Positions 9,443-17,794 of a stretch of 64,000 nucleotides of DNA are shown here, piece by piece. The position numbers and the translations under genes are program-made. A model generated the notes under the pieces. It saw nothing but the letters and a program-made list of their open reading frames with translations, was not told the origin of the DNA and did no database searches. Every line of letters starts with the position of its first letter. The first letter of the stretch is position 1. Origin of the DNA: Pseudobacteriovorax sp. (GTDB lineage: Bacteria; Bdellovibrionota_B; Oligoflexia; Oligoflexales; Oligoflexaceae); assembly GCA_013215145.1 (NCBI GenBank), contig JABSRP010000041.1, positions 1 to 64,000 on the forward strand, written 5' to 3'.

Positions 9443-10276
9443 GTGAAACTGGTAAAGCAATCAAAAATTTTTCATAAAGAAATTCCTTATGGGGGCGACT
9501 CGAGTCAACCCGAAACGCTTCTCATGCTGCGAGGGTTGGGACGGTCTAGCCGCTACTGGCTTGGATTTGATCATTACCTGAGCCGTTACTTTAGAGTTCT
9601 GATTATGGATGCCCGTGGCCTCGGTCAGACCACAAGGCCTATGGGTTGGTTTGATCGGATTGAAGATCTCGCGGCAGACGCCTTGGAAGTCTTGGACCAG
9701 CGGGAGGTGCAAGCCTGTCACGTATTTGGCCTGTCTCTGGGAGGGATGATCGGGATGGCCATGGCCGCCGATTTTCCTGAACGATGTTTGTCGCTTTGTG
9801 TGGCTAACAGTTCCACAGCAGACTCAGGAGTGTTGCGAGTTCAGCCGGCAACCATTGCCGATTTGCTTGGCAAGTCCCTCACCCAAAACTCAAGACGGGA
9901 GCTCGTGACAGCTTTAACGACCACCAAGCTGTCGCGGCAAGTGGGCTGTAAAATGGCTGAACAATGGGAAAAAATCGAAGAAGATGAAGGTTTACCCACG
10001 AAGGTTATTAGTCAGCAACTACTAGCAGCATCAAGGTTCCGCATCAAAAATAGAATCGATGTCAACCTCGTCCCTACACTTATCTTATATGGTAATCAGG
10101 ATCGATTTGTACCAAACAGTAACAGTATAGCGCTCAACAAACTGATTGTGGGTTCCAAACTTCAGGTGATCCGCGGAGCTGGTCATGAGATTTCTTTAGC
10201 CCGTGAGGAGCAGTTGGCACGAATTTTACTTAGATTTACTGGAGCTTATCCTGGTCGCCAGGTGAAGGCTTCTTGA
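9443..10276 (+). CDS. Alpha/beta-fold hydrolase
   Basis: A 277-aa cytosolic hydrolase with the complete triad: nucleophile Ser98 in GLSLGG, Asp220 in GNQDRF and His248 in GAGHE. The oxyanion region (LRGLGRSSRYW) and the MDARGLGQT strand-loop are typical of the 3-oxoadipate enol-lactonase/esterase branch. The substrate cannot be named. The start is uncertain: the GTG at 9443 has only a weak GGGG upstream, while a strong GGAGGGG at 9413-9419 would better serve a non-standard ATT at 9425. There is no signal peptide. It follows the LON-domain gene by 84 bp. Confidence 0.85.
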   Translation: MKLVKQSKIFHKEIPYGGDSSQPETLLMLRGLGRSSRYWLGFDHYLSRYFRVLIMDARGLGQTTRPMGWFDRIEDLAADALEVLDQREVQACHVFGLSLGGMIGMAMAADFPERCLSLCVANSSTADSGVLRVQPATIADLLGKSLTQNSRRELVTALTTTKLSRQVGCKMAEQWEKIEEDEGLPTKVISQQLLAASRFRIKNRIDVNLVPTLILYGNQDRFVPNSNSIALNKLIVGSKLQVIRGAGHEISLAREEQLARILLRFTGAYPGRQVKAS

Positions 10277-10477
10277 ACTCCTCCTCTTTGGGTCAGTTTC
10301 CATAGGTCCCTAAATAGTGCCAAACACAACGACGAATCATCCCAAAAGAAAATATAGTAGAGTCACAAAAATAAATAAAAATACAATAATGTCAATGTTT
10401 TAAACGAAGTTTGCTAAAGCCAGACCAAAATGTCTCCGAGCACATGCTTGGTTTTATTCATTGGTGAGGATCCCTTT

Positions 10478-13384
10478 ATGCTTAGCAAATTACAAATGCT
10501 GTCAAGCTTGGTTATCTGGGCTCTTTGTATACCAGCATTTGCACAAGATAAAACGGCATTACCCATCCTTGCCCACGAACATAAACTAAAAATCGGCAAG
10601 TTGCTTGAGATTTCGGCCTTAGAGTTTGGGATTAATAAAATTACCTCATCGAAGAAAGCCGATGCCGAATACAAAAGCCTATTACAAAGTCTCGATAGTC
10701 TTCGTGCCGATGCCGAGCCACAAAGCGAGAAGCTTTTTGATGCATTAATTCGAGCTGTTGCAGTGGCTCATTATTACAACATTCAGGGACATAGAAAAAA
10801 ATCTGAAGAAAGAGCCATACAAGCTCGCGACTGGATTTATAATTTCGCCAATCAATATGCGTCTCGACAAAATCCAGCCGAAAGGGTTCTTGAAGCTAAG
10901 TATTTTGCCCTCATAGCAGAGTTTGGTCAGACAGACGGTCGTGGAGGTACAGTACAAAATCTTGTGACCTTGACTAACGAAGCAGGTCTTAGCCCGATCA
11001 TGAAAGCAAATATTGATCTTATGGTGGGTTATTCGCTAGCCTTGTCTTCGGCAACCAAAGAGCAGAGCAAACAATATCTGTCGAAAGCACCAAGTTCTTC
11101 CGTATTTGGTCGCATCGCCCATCGATTGACGCAAGTACTACTGGAGTCGGGAATCGATGGCAGTGGACAAGTGATTGGACCAGAAAGTCCACAGTACAAA
11201 AAGAATCTTAATTATACCCTGGACGTAGCTAAAGGGGCTCCCAAAGGAGTTCAAATCCTTGTAGTGGATACAGCATTTTACTTGTGGAAGGCTCGCGATC
11301 CCAATATGCAAAACCCTCCATTTCGCCCAGAGAGCTTTGGTGGCGTTTACCCCGCGGATTCTTATATGGAATCTGTAGCGATTAAGGATATCGCTGCAGG
11401 AAACTACGAGAAAGCTATTTCTAAATACGAGTCCTTAACCAAATACTATGTTCGTTCCCGCTACGGGACACGCTTAGATAGACGAATTTGGTCTCTTCAT
11501 TTGCGAAGCTACCGTAAGAATCGTGATGTCAGCCGCTTGCAAGGGGCTTTCCAGTTATACTGGCCCAAATATGCCAGGGCGAAAAAAGGCGAGTCAAAAT
11601 CTCTCAAAAGTAAAATCAAAAACGACTATAAGAAGTTTTCCAAGGCATTGATTATCAAAGGCTTCAAGAGCAAGCCATTGGCCCAAAAAGCGGTATCTAA
11701 TATCGATTTCCTACTGAACTATCTCGACTCTCGAGGCGAGGCTTACGAGTTTAAGTTTCGGAAGGCACAACTTTTGACGTTTCTCGGACAGAATGCCACC
11801 GCTGTAGACGTTTATTTAGATATAGCCAAAGACAAACCGGAAATAAATTATGCAAATGCGATCAAAGCTCAGAGTCAAATAGCCCAGTGGCCGACTCAGC
11901 CGCCATGGCTGCAAACTCCCGCGGCAGGTTTTGTTTCCGAACGGCGCAAGCTACTTTTAATCTATGATCGATCCACCAAGTACAAGGGCTCATCAACCAA
12001 TTGGGTCTCGTTAGCGCATATGGGTTTGCTCTACCGCGCCTTGAATAATCAGACTGCAGCTGAAAGTCTCTGGTTGAAGTTCCTCAAAACGGATGTTAAA
12101 AGCGATCCCCACGCTATGGAAGCCGCAGGTACTATCTTTACCGAATACTACAATAAAAAACAGTGGAACAAGCTGATTGACTTGGGGTACCTTGCGCTAA
12201 AGAGTAAGTTTGCCATGACCTATAGGCTTAAGCCAGTATCATTCCAAAAGCCATTTTCCGATGCTTTATTTGCCCAAGGAGAGCTGGACTCCGCCTCACG
12301 TAACTACGGCCGGTCAACCCAGTATCTCTCAGATTTTATCAAATTTTTCAATCAGGACCCGCGACGCGCTGCAGCTTATCACACCTTAGCGAAATCTTAT
12401 GTAGGATTGGGTAAGAATGTCTTCGCATTGAACTCTAAGAAAGTTCTGGTGGACAAGTATCCCAAATATCCAAAAATGAAGGAAGTTCTGCTGGAAGGTG
12501 GCAGATGGGCTACGAAAAACAAAAAGACGATTGAGTATACGTTTTTCTTCTTTGGGAAGTACCTCACTATGTTTCCAAACGAGCCTAATACTGGCGTTGT
12601 GCGCGAACAATTAGCTGAGATTTATTATCGGCAAAAGCTCTATGGTTGGGCCTCTAGGCTCTATAAAGAGCAGTCTTTGTCAAAACTAAATAGCCCCCAG
12701 GTTCAGTTAAAGGCGGCTCTGAAATATCTTGACATCGAAGAAAAGTATGGTCAGCCGAAAGATGCAGCATTTGGCGCAACTAGGGTCTTGCAGTTGGCGG
12801 CGGAAGGTAGTCAGGCAGCAGGAATCGCCTACGCGTTTCTAGCGAAGTATGCTGTGTCGCGTAATGATGTGAAGGCCATGCGAGCCATCGAACCAAAGTT
12901 AATGCAATATATCAAAACGTCCCCTGATGCGAAGCAAGCCTTGGGCTCAATGAAGTTTAAGATGGCTCAAATATTTACCAAACCGATCCGCAACACCGAA
13001 GCCAATGCGTTTCTCAAGGATCCGGAAGGTGCCGTAAAAGGGTTTTACGATAAATTTCTAACTGAGAAAAAGTATTACGAGTCCGTTTGTAGTATTGGGA
13101 TCACACAGAGCTGCGGTCCCGCTATGTTTAGGCTGGTTGAGTATGCAGAATCTGCTATGATTGCCGTGGCCGATGTTGAGATCGCCTCAACATTGGAGGC
13201 TAATCGTGTCAACGCCTTCAAGGTATTCAAACAACTGCATAGTTCCAAACTCGAGCAAGCTGCTAAGGCCTACGCTCAGAAAGCTCTGCAGCTGGCCCGA
13301 TCGGGAACTACGACTCCATTGTGGAAGACAGAAATTGTGAAATCTCTTGCCAACAAAACCAAATTTGGGGTTGCTGGCGAATAA
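10478..13384 (+). CDS. Exported TPR-repeat protein
   Basis: A 968-aa protein with signal peptide MLSKLQMLSSLVIWALCIPAFAQ. The ATG at 10478 is chosen because GGTGAGGA lies 7 bases upstream; an upstream in-frame start lacks both features. The mature chain is almost wholly paired helices, with TPR-like positions (NYEKAISKYESL, QNATAVDVYLDIA, AYHTLAKSYVGLGKN). It is probably a periplasmic scaffold. It is the first gene of a tight same-strand run with MoxR, DUF58, transglutaminase and SET proteins. In related MoxR/Bat loci TPR proteins (BatE-like) occur, so a shared envelope role is plausible. No enzyme motif was seen. Confidence 0.8.
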   Translation: MLSKLQMLSSLVIWALCIPAFAQDKTALPILAHEHKLKIGKLLEISALEFGINKITSSKKADAEYKSLLQSLDSLRADAEPQSEKLFDALIRAVAVAHYYNIQGHRKKSEERAIQARDWIYNFANQYASRQNPAERVLEAKYFALIAEFGQTDGRGGTVQNLVTLTNEAGLSPIMKANIDLMVGYSLALSSATKEQSKQYLSKAPSSSVFGRIAHRLTQVLLESGIDGSGQVIGPESPQYKKNLNYTLDVAKGAPKGVQILVVDTAFYLWKARDPNMQNPPFRPESFGGVYPADSYMESVAIKDIAAGNYEKAISKYESLTKYYVRSRYGTRLDRRIWSLHLRSYRKNRDVSRLQGAFQLYWPKYARAKKGESKSLKSKIKNDYKKFSKALIIKGFKSKPLAQKAVSNIDFLLNYLDSRGEAYEFKFRKAQLLTFLGQNATAVDVYLDIAKDKPEINYANAIKAQSQIAQWPTQPPWLQTPAAGFVSERRKLLLIYDRSTKYKGSSTNWVSLAHMGLLYRALNNQTAAESLWLKFLKTDVKSDPHAMEAAGTIFTEYYNKKQWNKLIDLGYLALKSKFAMTYRLKPVSFQKPFSDALFAQGELDSASRNYGRSTQYLSDFIKFFNQDPRRAAAYHTLAKSYVGLGKNVFALNSKKVLVDKYPKYPKMKEVLLEGGRWATKNKKTIEYTFFFFGKYLTMFPNEPNTGVVREQLAEIYYRQKLYGWASRLYKEQSLSKLNSPQVQLKAALKYLDIEEKYGQPKDAAFGATRVLQLAAEGSQAAGIAYAFLAKYAVSRNDVKAMRAIEPKLMQYIKTSPDAKQALGSMKFKMAQIFTKPIRNTEANAFLKDPEGAVKGFYDKFLTEKKYYESVCSIGITQSCGPAMFRLVEYAESAMIAVADVEIASTLEANRVNAFKVFKQLHSSKLEQAAKAYAQKALQLARSGTTTPLWKTEIVKSLANKTKFGVAGE

Positions 13385-13406
13385 AAGGCATCTGGCGGAG
13401 GGTGTT

Positions 13407-14330
13407 GTGGCGGCGGAATCTTTGGAGTTGAAATCCCAGTTAAGCGAACTAAAGCGAAGTTTAGAGGACTTACTTCCTGGCAAGTCTTATGTTGTCGATG
13501 CCGTGTTAAGTTGCATTCTTTCAGGTGGGCACCTCTTGCTCGAAGATGTCCCTGGTGTAGGTAAGACGACATTCATCAAGGGCTTAACTAAACTCCTAAA
13601 TCTCGAGATGCGGCGGATACAGTTTACTTCGGACCTTTTGCCTAGCGATATTCTAGGAGTTCAGGTATACGACAGTAGCAACCAGGGATTCAAATTTCAT
13701 CCGGGACCGATTTTCGCAAATATCGTACTCGCTGATGAACTCAATCGAGCATCTCCGAAAACTCAGTCGGCCCTGTTGGAAGCCATGGGTGAGCGTCATG
13801 TTTCTGTCGATCTCAATACTATGAGTTTGCCTGAGCCGTTTTTTGTTATTGCATCACAGAATCCAAGTGATCATATCGGAACTTTTTCAATACCGGAATC
13901 CCAGCTAGATCGGTTTTCCATTAAAATTCAATTGGGGTACCCCGAACCCCAGCAAGAGAAGAAGATTTTTCTGGAATCCGTTTTAGATCCGTTAGATCGT
14001 GTGACTCAGGGTGTGATCGGGCATACTGAATTACTCAATCTGCAAGGCCACGTTGACAATATTGCTGTAAGTGCAGCGATTGTCGATTGCTTACAGTCTG
14101 TGGTTGATGCTAGCAGAAAGCATCCAGATATAGAACTCGGTATTTCTACACGGGGTGGAGTTCAGTGGATGAGATTGTCTAAAGCCCATGCTCTGGTTTT
14201 GGGTCGGAGCTATGTAACACCAGAAGATCTTTTAGCCATGGCCCCCTATTGCTTGCTGCATCGGATGATTATTCGGCATGATGTACCTGCTTCGGTGTTA
14301 TCGGACATTCTCAACGCCATGGAAATTTAA
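13407..14330 (+). CDS. MoxR-family AAA+ ATPase
   Basis: A 307-aa MoxR ATPase: Walker A GVGKTT near residues 50-56 (in EDVPGVGKTTFIKG), Walker B VLADELNRA near 106-115, sensor 1 ASQNP and the arginine-bearing PESQLDRF. MoxR proteins act as chaperone-like ATPases, often with DUF58 or VWA partners. I prefer the GTG at 13407, preceded by GGCGGAGG and lying 22 bp after the TPR stop. The longer TTG start at 13347 would overlap the TPR gene by 38 bp and has no SD. It is followed directly by the DUF58 gene, the classic partner. No VWA (BatA/BatB) gene is present in this locus. Confidence 0.9.
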   Translation: MAAESLELKSQLSELKRSLEDLLPGKSYVVDAVLSCILSGGHLLLEDVPGVGKTTFIKGLTKLLNLEMRRIQFTSDLLPSDILGVQVYDSSNQGFKFHPGPIFANIVLADELNRASPKTQSALLEAMGERHVSVDLNTMSLPEPFFVIASQNPSDHIGTFSIPESQLDRFSIKIQLGYPEPQQEKKIFLESVLDPLDRVTQGVIGHTELLNLQGHVDNIAVSAAIVDCLQSVVDASRKHPDIELGISTRGGVQWMRLSKAHALVLGRSYVTPEDLLAMAPYCLLHRMIIRHDVPASVLSDILNAMEI

Positions 14331-14331
14331 A

Positions 14332-15366
14332 TTGTACTTCAAGAGCCCAAACCGAGGCCTAAAAGTCACGGTATTGGGAATCTATTTAATTGTGTTAGCG
14401 ATTGCGGTTGGGGCCATTGCCGTTGCCACCGGAGTCAACGGTATGTTTTTGTTTCTAGGTCTAACTCTTGGCCTGTTTTCTATTTCTGGTCTTCTCTCCG
14501 AGCGAAATATCAAATACACAGTGTTGGACGAACCTCAGCAATTGCAGTTCTTAGATAGAGGAAGCAAGCATTCCTTAGTAACGCGGATTCGTAATGAATC
14601 TCGCAAAAATGATGTTTATGGCTTAGAACTAAGTTTGACGGTGGTTGAACCAAGGCGAAGACTGTTTCGTTTGCAATCTGAAATTGTCGGACGTTTTTTC
14701 TGTCCAAGTTTAAATAAGAAGTCTGTAGAAAAGATCTCCTTTGTTTGCCAATTCAGTCGGCGAGGAGAATATCCTAACCTGTGGGTCAAGCACGATACCA
14801 CATTTCCCTTTGGCATATTTTCTAAGTATAAAATTCAGAAGCTTGATTGTGCCATTACGATTGTTCCAGCAAAACGGGAGGATTTACTCGAGGTTTGGAA
14901 CAAAACCCTACGAATGTTGGCTAGTAGGAATTTTGGCAACGAAGAGTTTTCAGGACACAATAAGTTTACTCTTGCTGATCCGGTGAAACTGTTAGACTGG
15001 AAGAAGAATGCAGGTAAGCAGCCTTCGTCTTGGGTGATCAAAAAATTTGTCCAGCAGAATTCGACTCAACGTGTTGCTCTTGTGGTTGGGCATAAAGATC
15101 TATCGTCTTTATCGGATGATAGCTTTGAACGATTGTTAGAGAACTTGCGAACTGGTTTACACGCCTGTCAACAGCTGCAATTTTTTCCCATGATATTTTG
15201 GGGAGACGCGTGTTTCGCCAAGGGGCAGGTAGATGCGCTAGCCTTGTTAGCTCGTTGGCACAAAGGACAGCGACCTGATGAGATCGATATGGGTAAGGAT
15301 AGTGAGATCTATGGGCAGATTCTAGTGACAAGTGATCGGGTTGAGGTAGAGCAAAATGCGTCCTAA
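14332..15366 (+). CDS. DUF58 membrane protein (MoxR partner)
   Basis: The protein opens with LYFKSPNRGLKVTVLG followed by two close transmembrane helices (about residues 14-55), the normal DUF58 start. The DUF58 signature sits near residues 206-240 (FTLADPVKLLDWKKNAG, WVIKKF), a variant of the consensus YxxGDxxRxIDWKxSAR. I place the start at the TTG at 14332, just after the MoxR stop. An ATG at 14278 would add 18 residues and overlap MoxR by 53 bp, and neither has a strong SD. Family members are inner-membrane proteins with a cytosolic VWA-like domain, found with MoxR and transglutaminase genes in envelope-stress loci. Its last 11 bases overlap the next gene, so translation is probably coupled. 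Confidence 0.85.
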   Translation: MYFKSPNRGLKVTVLGIYLIVLAIAVGAIAVATGVNGMFLFLGLTLGLFSISGLLSERNIKYTVLDEPQQLQFLDRGSKHSLVTRIRNESRKNDVYGLELSLTVVEPRRRLFRLQSEIVGRFFCPSLNKKSVEKISFVCQFSRRGEYPNLWVKHDTTFPFGIFSKYKIQKLDCAITIVPAKREDLLEVWNKTLRMLASRNFGNEEFSGHNKFTLADPVKLLDWKKNAGKQPSSWVIKKFVQQNSTQRVALVVGHKDLSSLSDDSFERLLENLRTGLHACQQLQFFPMIFWGDACFAKGQVDALALLARWHKGQRPDEIDMGKDSEIYGQILVTSDRVEVEQNAS

Positions 15367-17449
15367 GTTATCCATTGGTAGATATTTCCTGCTGGCAACC
15401 TATGGTACTTGCTTCTGTTCCCTAGCTTTAGCATCGGTGGCAGATGTTTTTAGTCTTCTAGCAAAGATTCTTGTGGTCTTAATCATAGCCGTGACATTAC
15501 TATCTGAAATGCGCCTACCCACGAGTTGGCAAAAACCGCTTGTCTTTTGGACTGGGTGGCTCGGAATTGTGTGGTCCTTGTCTCAAGTTGTTTTGAATAA
15601 AGATGTGGTGTTTCTCGGAGATTCTTTGGCATTATTGATGGTTATGAATTTGGGTATGATCAAAAAGAAAGCCAGATATTGGACCGTGATTGTGAGCGCT
15701 CTATTGCTCTGCTTTAGCGGATTAGTGCTTGAACCCGGTGTGATAGGTTATCTGCTATTTATCGGATTTTTGATCAGCGCCTCTGTATCATTGAATGCCG
15801 CCAATCTACATTTGGCTCTCAAGGATCAGTTAGGTGAGAGGTTTCAGCTCGATTCGTCCTATTTTCTCACGATGCTGAGGGCCGTCCCCTTTGGTATTTT
15901 CGTTGCCGTATGTGTTTTCATTCTTTTCCCAAGAATAAATCGTTTGGCTCTCGAAATGCCTTTTGCCGTGAAGCAACGCTATAAGACGGGATACAACGGC
16001 TCCATTAATTTGAATGCTCAGGGCGCTATCGGTGAGGATGAGGAGGTTGTTCTCCATGTTTCTTCGTCGGATAACAATTGGCTCTATAAGAATGCGGCGA
16101 ATCTCTATCTTAGAGGGACCACGTTGGACTCTTTTGAAGCTAACAGGTGGCGCAAAGAGTCCTCAATCATTCAAGCCTACTCCTTATTTCAGCCTATCGC
16201 CACGCGCCGTAAACTGGATAAAAAAACTAATGTCAAGCTGACGATTACCACCGAACCACTCCATAATAATGTTATTTTTTTGCCAGATGCCACCTGGAGT
16301 ATTCGATCAATATCTCAGTCTGTTGGCCAATTACGATTTGATGCTATGGACGGTAGCTTATTTCGAGACTCGGACTCTCCTTTGCGCTATCAATATACGG
16401 TCCAGTTATATCCGGACCATCAGATACCCAATTATACGATAGATGAGATAAAACAGAAGCTGAGTGACGAGTCTGTTCCCACCGACCGCAGACCCTTCGA
16501 AATCGACATTCGTCGAGATCAAGAGCTTTTCACCCTAGGACAAGATGTCGTAGATAGCGCCGTCATCAATCGTTGGTTGACCTCGATTCCATTTGGGTCG
16601 TCAAGTGGAATTGGACAATTATTATCGACACTTAGGCGGCATTTTCGGCAAAATTATCAGGCCTCTCTGTTGAACAGTTATACGGGAAGCAATAGTTTCG
16701 AAAGCTTTTTGACGGTAGACAAGGTGGGACACTGTGAGTTTTTTTCCACGGCTGCAGTTTTGTATCTTCGTTCCCATGGGATACCGAGTCGCGTCGTAAC
16801 CGGATATAGAGGAGGTCAGTTTAATGACATCGCGGGTGCAGTGATTGTCAAGCAAAAAAGTGCTCACGCCTGGGTCGAGTACTTTATCCCAGAGCATGGC
16901 TGGCAGCTTTTTGATCCTACTCCGGCGATTTCCTTGGCTTCTGAAAACACACTGCTGTCCGAATTTAATCGATTTCTTCAGGCAGGAAACTATTTCTTAA
17001 ACCAATATTTGGTAGATTATAATCTTTTAACCCAAAGAGATTTAGTTAGTTCTTTGAGAAAAAGCCTTTCAAGAAGCAAAGGAAATAAACCATTTGACTG
17101 GAAACAAAACCTAGGTTATCCAATAGCTGGATTAGCAATTATGTATCTGATTTTTCGCTATTGGAGGCGAAGCCAACGATTCCAGAACCGGCACTATCCA
17201 ACTTTCTATATCAAGTTTTTGGAGCGTTGCGAAAAAAGTTCTCAGAACGGACAGAAGCAGGCTTCCGAGACATTTAGTGGTTTTCACAGTAGAATGCATG
17301 AGCTTAAGGTCATTGATCAGGCGACTGCAGAAAACATGACCATGGTGATGAATGAATACATTTTTAATCCACTGGCAGATAAAAAAGAACTAGAGTCCTC
17401 AGGACGCCGCATTTTGGAAGAATTAATATCTCATGATGAAACAAAATAA
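15356..17449 (+). CDS. TgpA-like transglutaminase membrane protein
   Basis: A 697-aa inner-membrane protein. The N-terminal ~190 residues hold about six hydrophobic segments (DUF3488/TgpA-like). A periplasmic transglutaminase-like core follows with the full triad: Cys460 in VGHCEFFS, His504 in AHAWVEYF and Asp520 in LFDPTP. One more transmembrane helix near residue 590 and a cytosolic DUF4129-like tail complete the layout of Pseudomonas TgpA, an essential envelope protein. The ATG at 15356 is preceded by GAGGTAGAG and overlaps DUF58 by 11 bp. The physiological substrate of the family is not established. It is the core enzyme of the MoxR-DUF58-transglutaminase module. Confidence 0.92.
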   Translation: MRPKLSIGRYFLLATYGTCFCSLALASVADVFSLLAKILVVLIIAVTLLSEMRLPTSWQKPLVFWTGWLGIVWSLSQVVLNKDVVFLGDSLALLMVMNLGMIKKKARYWTVIVSALLLCFSGLVLEPGVIGYLLFIGFLISASVSLNAANLHLALKDQLGERFQLDSSYFLTMLRAVPFGIFVAVCVFILFPRINRLALEMPFAVKQRYKTGYNGSINLNAQGAIGEDEEVVLHVSSSDNNWLYKNAANLYLRGTTLDSFEANRWRKESSIIQAYSLFQPIATRRKLDKKTNVKLTITTEPLHNNVIFLPDATWSIRSISQSVGQLRFDAMDGSLFRDSDSPLRYQYTVQLYPDHQIPNYTIDEIKQKLSDESVPTDRRPFEIDIRRDQELFTLGQDVVDSAVINRWLTSIPFGSSSGIGQLLSTLRRHFRQNYQASLLNSYTGSNSFESFLTVDKVGHCEFFSTAAVLYLRSHGIPSRVVTGYRGGQFNDIAGAVIVKQKSAHAWVEYFIPEHGWQLFDPTPAISLASENTLLSEFNRFLQAGNYFLNQYLVDYNLLTQRDLVSSLRKSLSRSKGNKPFDWKQNLGYPIAGLAIMYLIFRYWRRSQRFQNRHYPTFYIKFLERCEKSSQNGQKQASETFSGFHSRMHELKVIDQATAENMTMVMNEYIFNPLADKKELESSGRRILEELISHDETK

Positions 17450-17768
17450 ATCCAAAACTAATAATAAAGAGCCTTTACTGGTGAAAGACAGTTCCGTCCA
17501 TGGTCTTGGTCTATTCGCTAATAAATTTTTTGCTGCAGGAACGTTGATTGGTGTTTTCGAAGGTTTCGTTACGGAAGAAAATGATATCCACGTGCTTTGG
17601 ATCGAAGATGATCATGGTTGGACTGGACTTAACGTCACAAATAATCTGAAGTATGCGAATCACTCGAAAAAACCCAATAGCTACCTGGAAAAAACATCTA
17701 TGTACGCGCTCGTGGATATCCTAGAGGGTGATGAGATCTTTTTTGACTACGGTGATGAGTGGGAGTGA
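17433..17768 (+). CDS. Small SET-domain protein
   Basis: A 111-aa protein consisting only of a minimal SET fold. It shows SSVHGLGLFAN (consensus xxxGxGlfA), AGTLIGVFEG, the NH...PN pair in YANHSKKPNS, and the C-terminal GDEIFFDYGDEW with the catalytic-type Tyr. Post-SET cysteines are absent. SET proteins are usually protein lysine methyltransferases, and bacterial stand-alone members mostly have unknown targets. It overlaps the transglutaminase gene by 17 bp and so is probably translated with it, which is unusual company. Two ATG codons in tandem (17433, 17436) make the exact start uncertain by one residue. Confidence 0.8.
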   Translation: MMKQNKSKTNNKEPLLVKDSSVHGLGLFANKFFAAGTLIGVFEGFVTEENDIHVLWIEDDHGWTGLNVTNNLKYANHSKKPNSYLEKTSMYALVDILEGDEIFFDYGDEWE

Positions 17769-17794
17769 TGATTGATGATACTTTGAGACTATCC

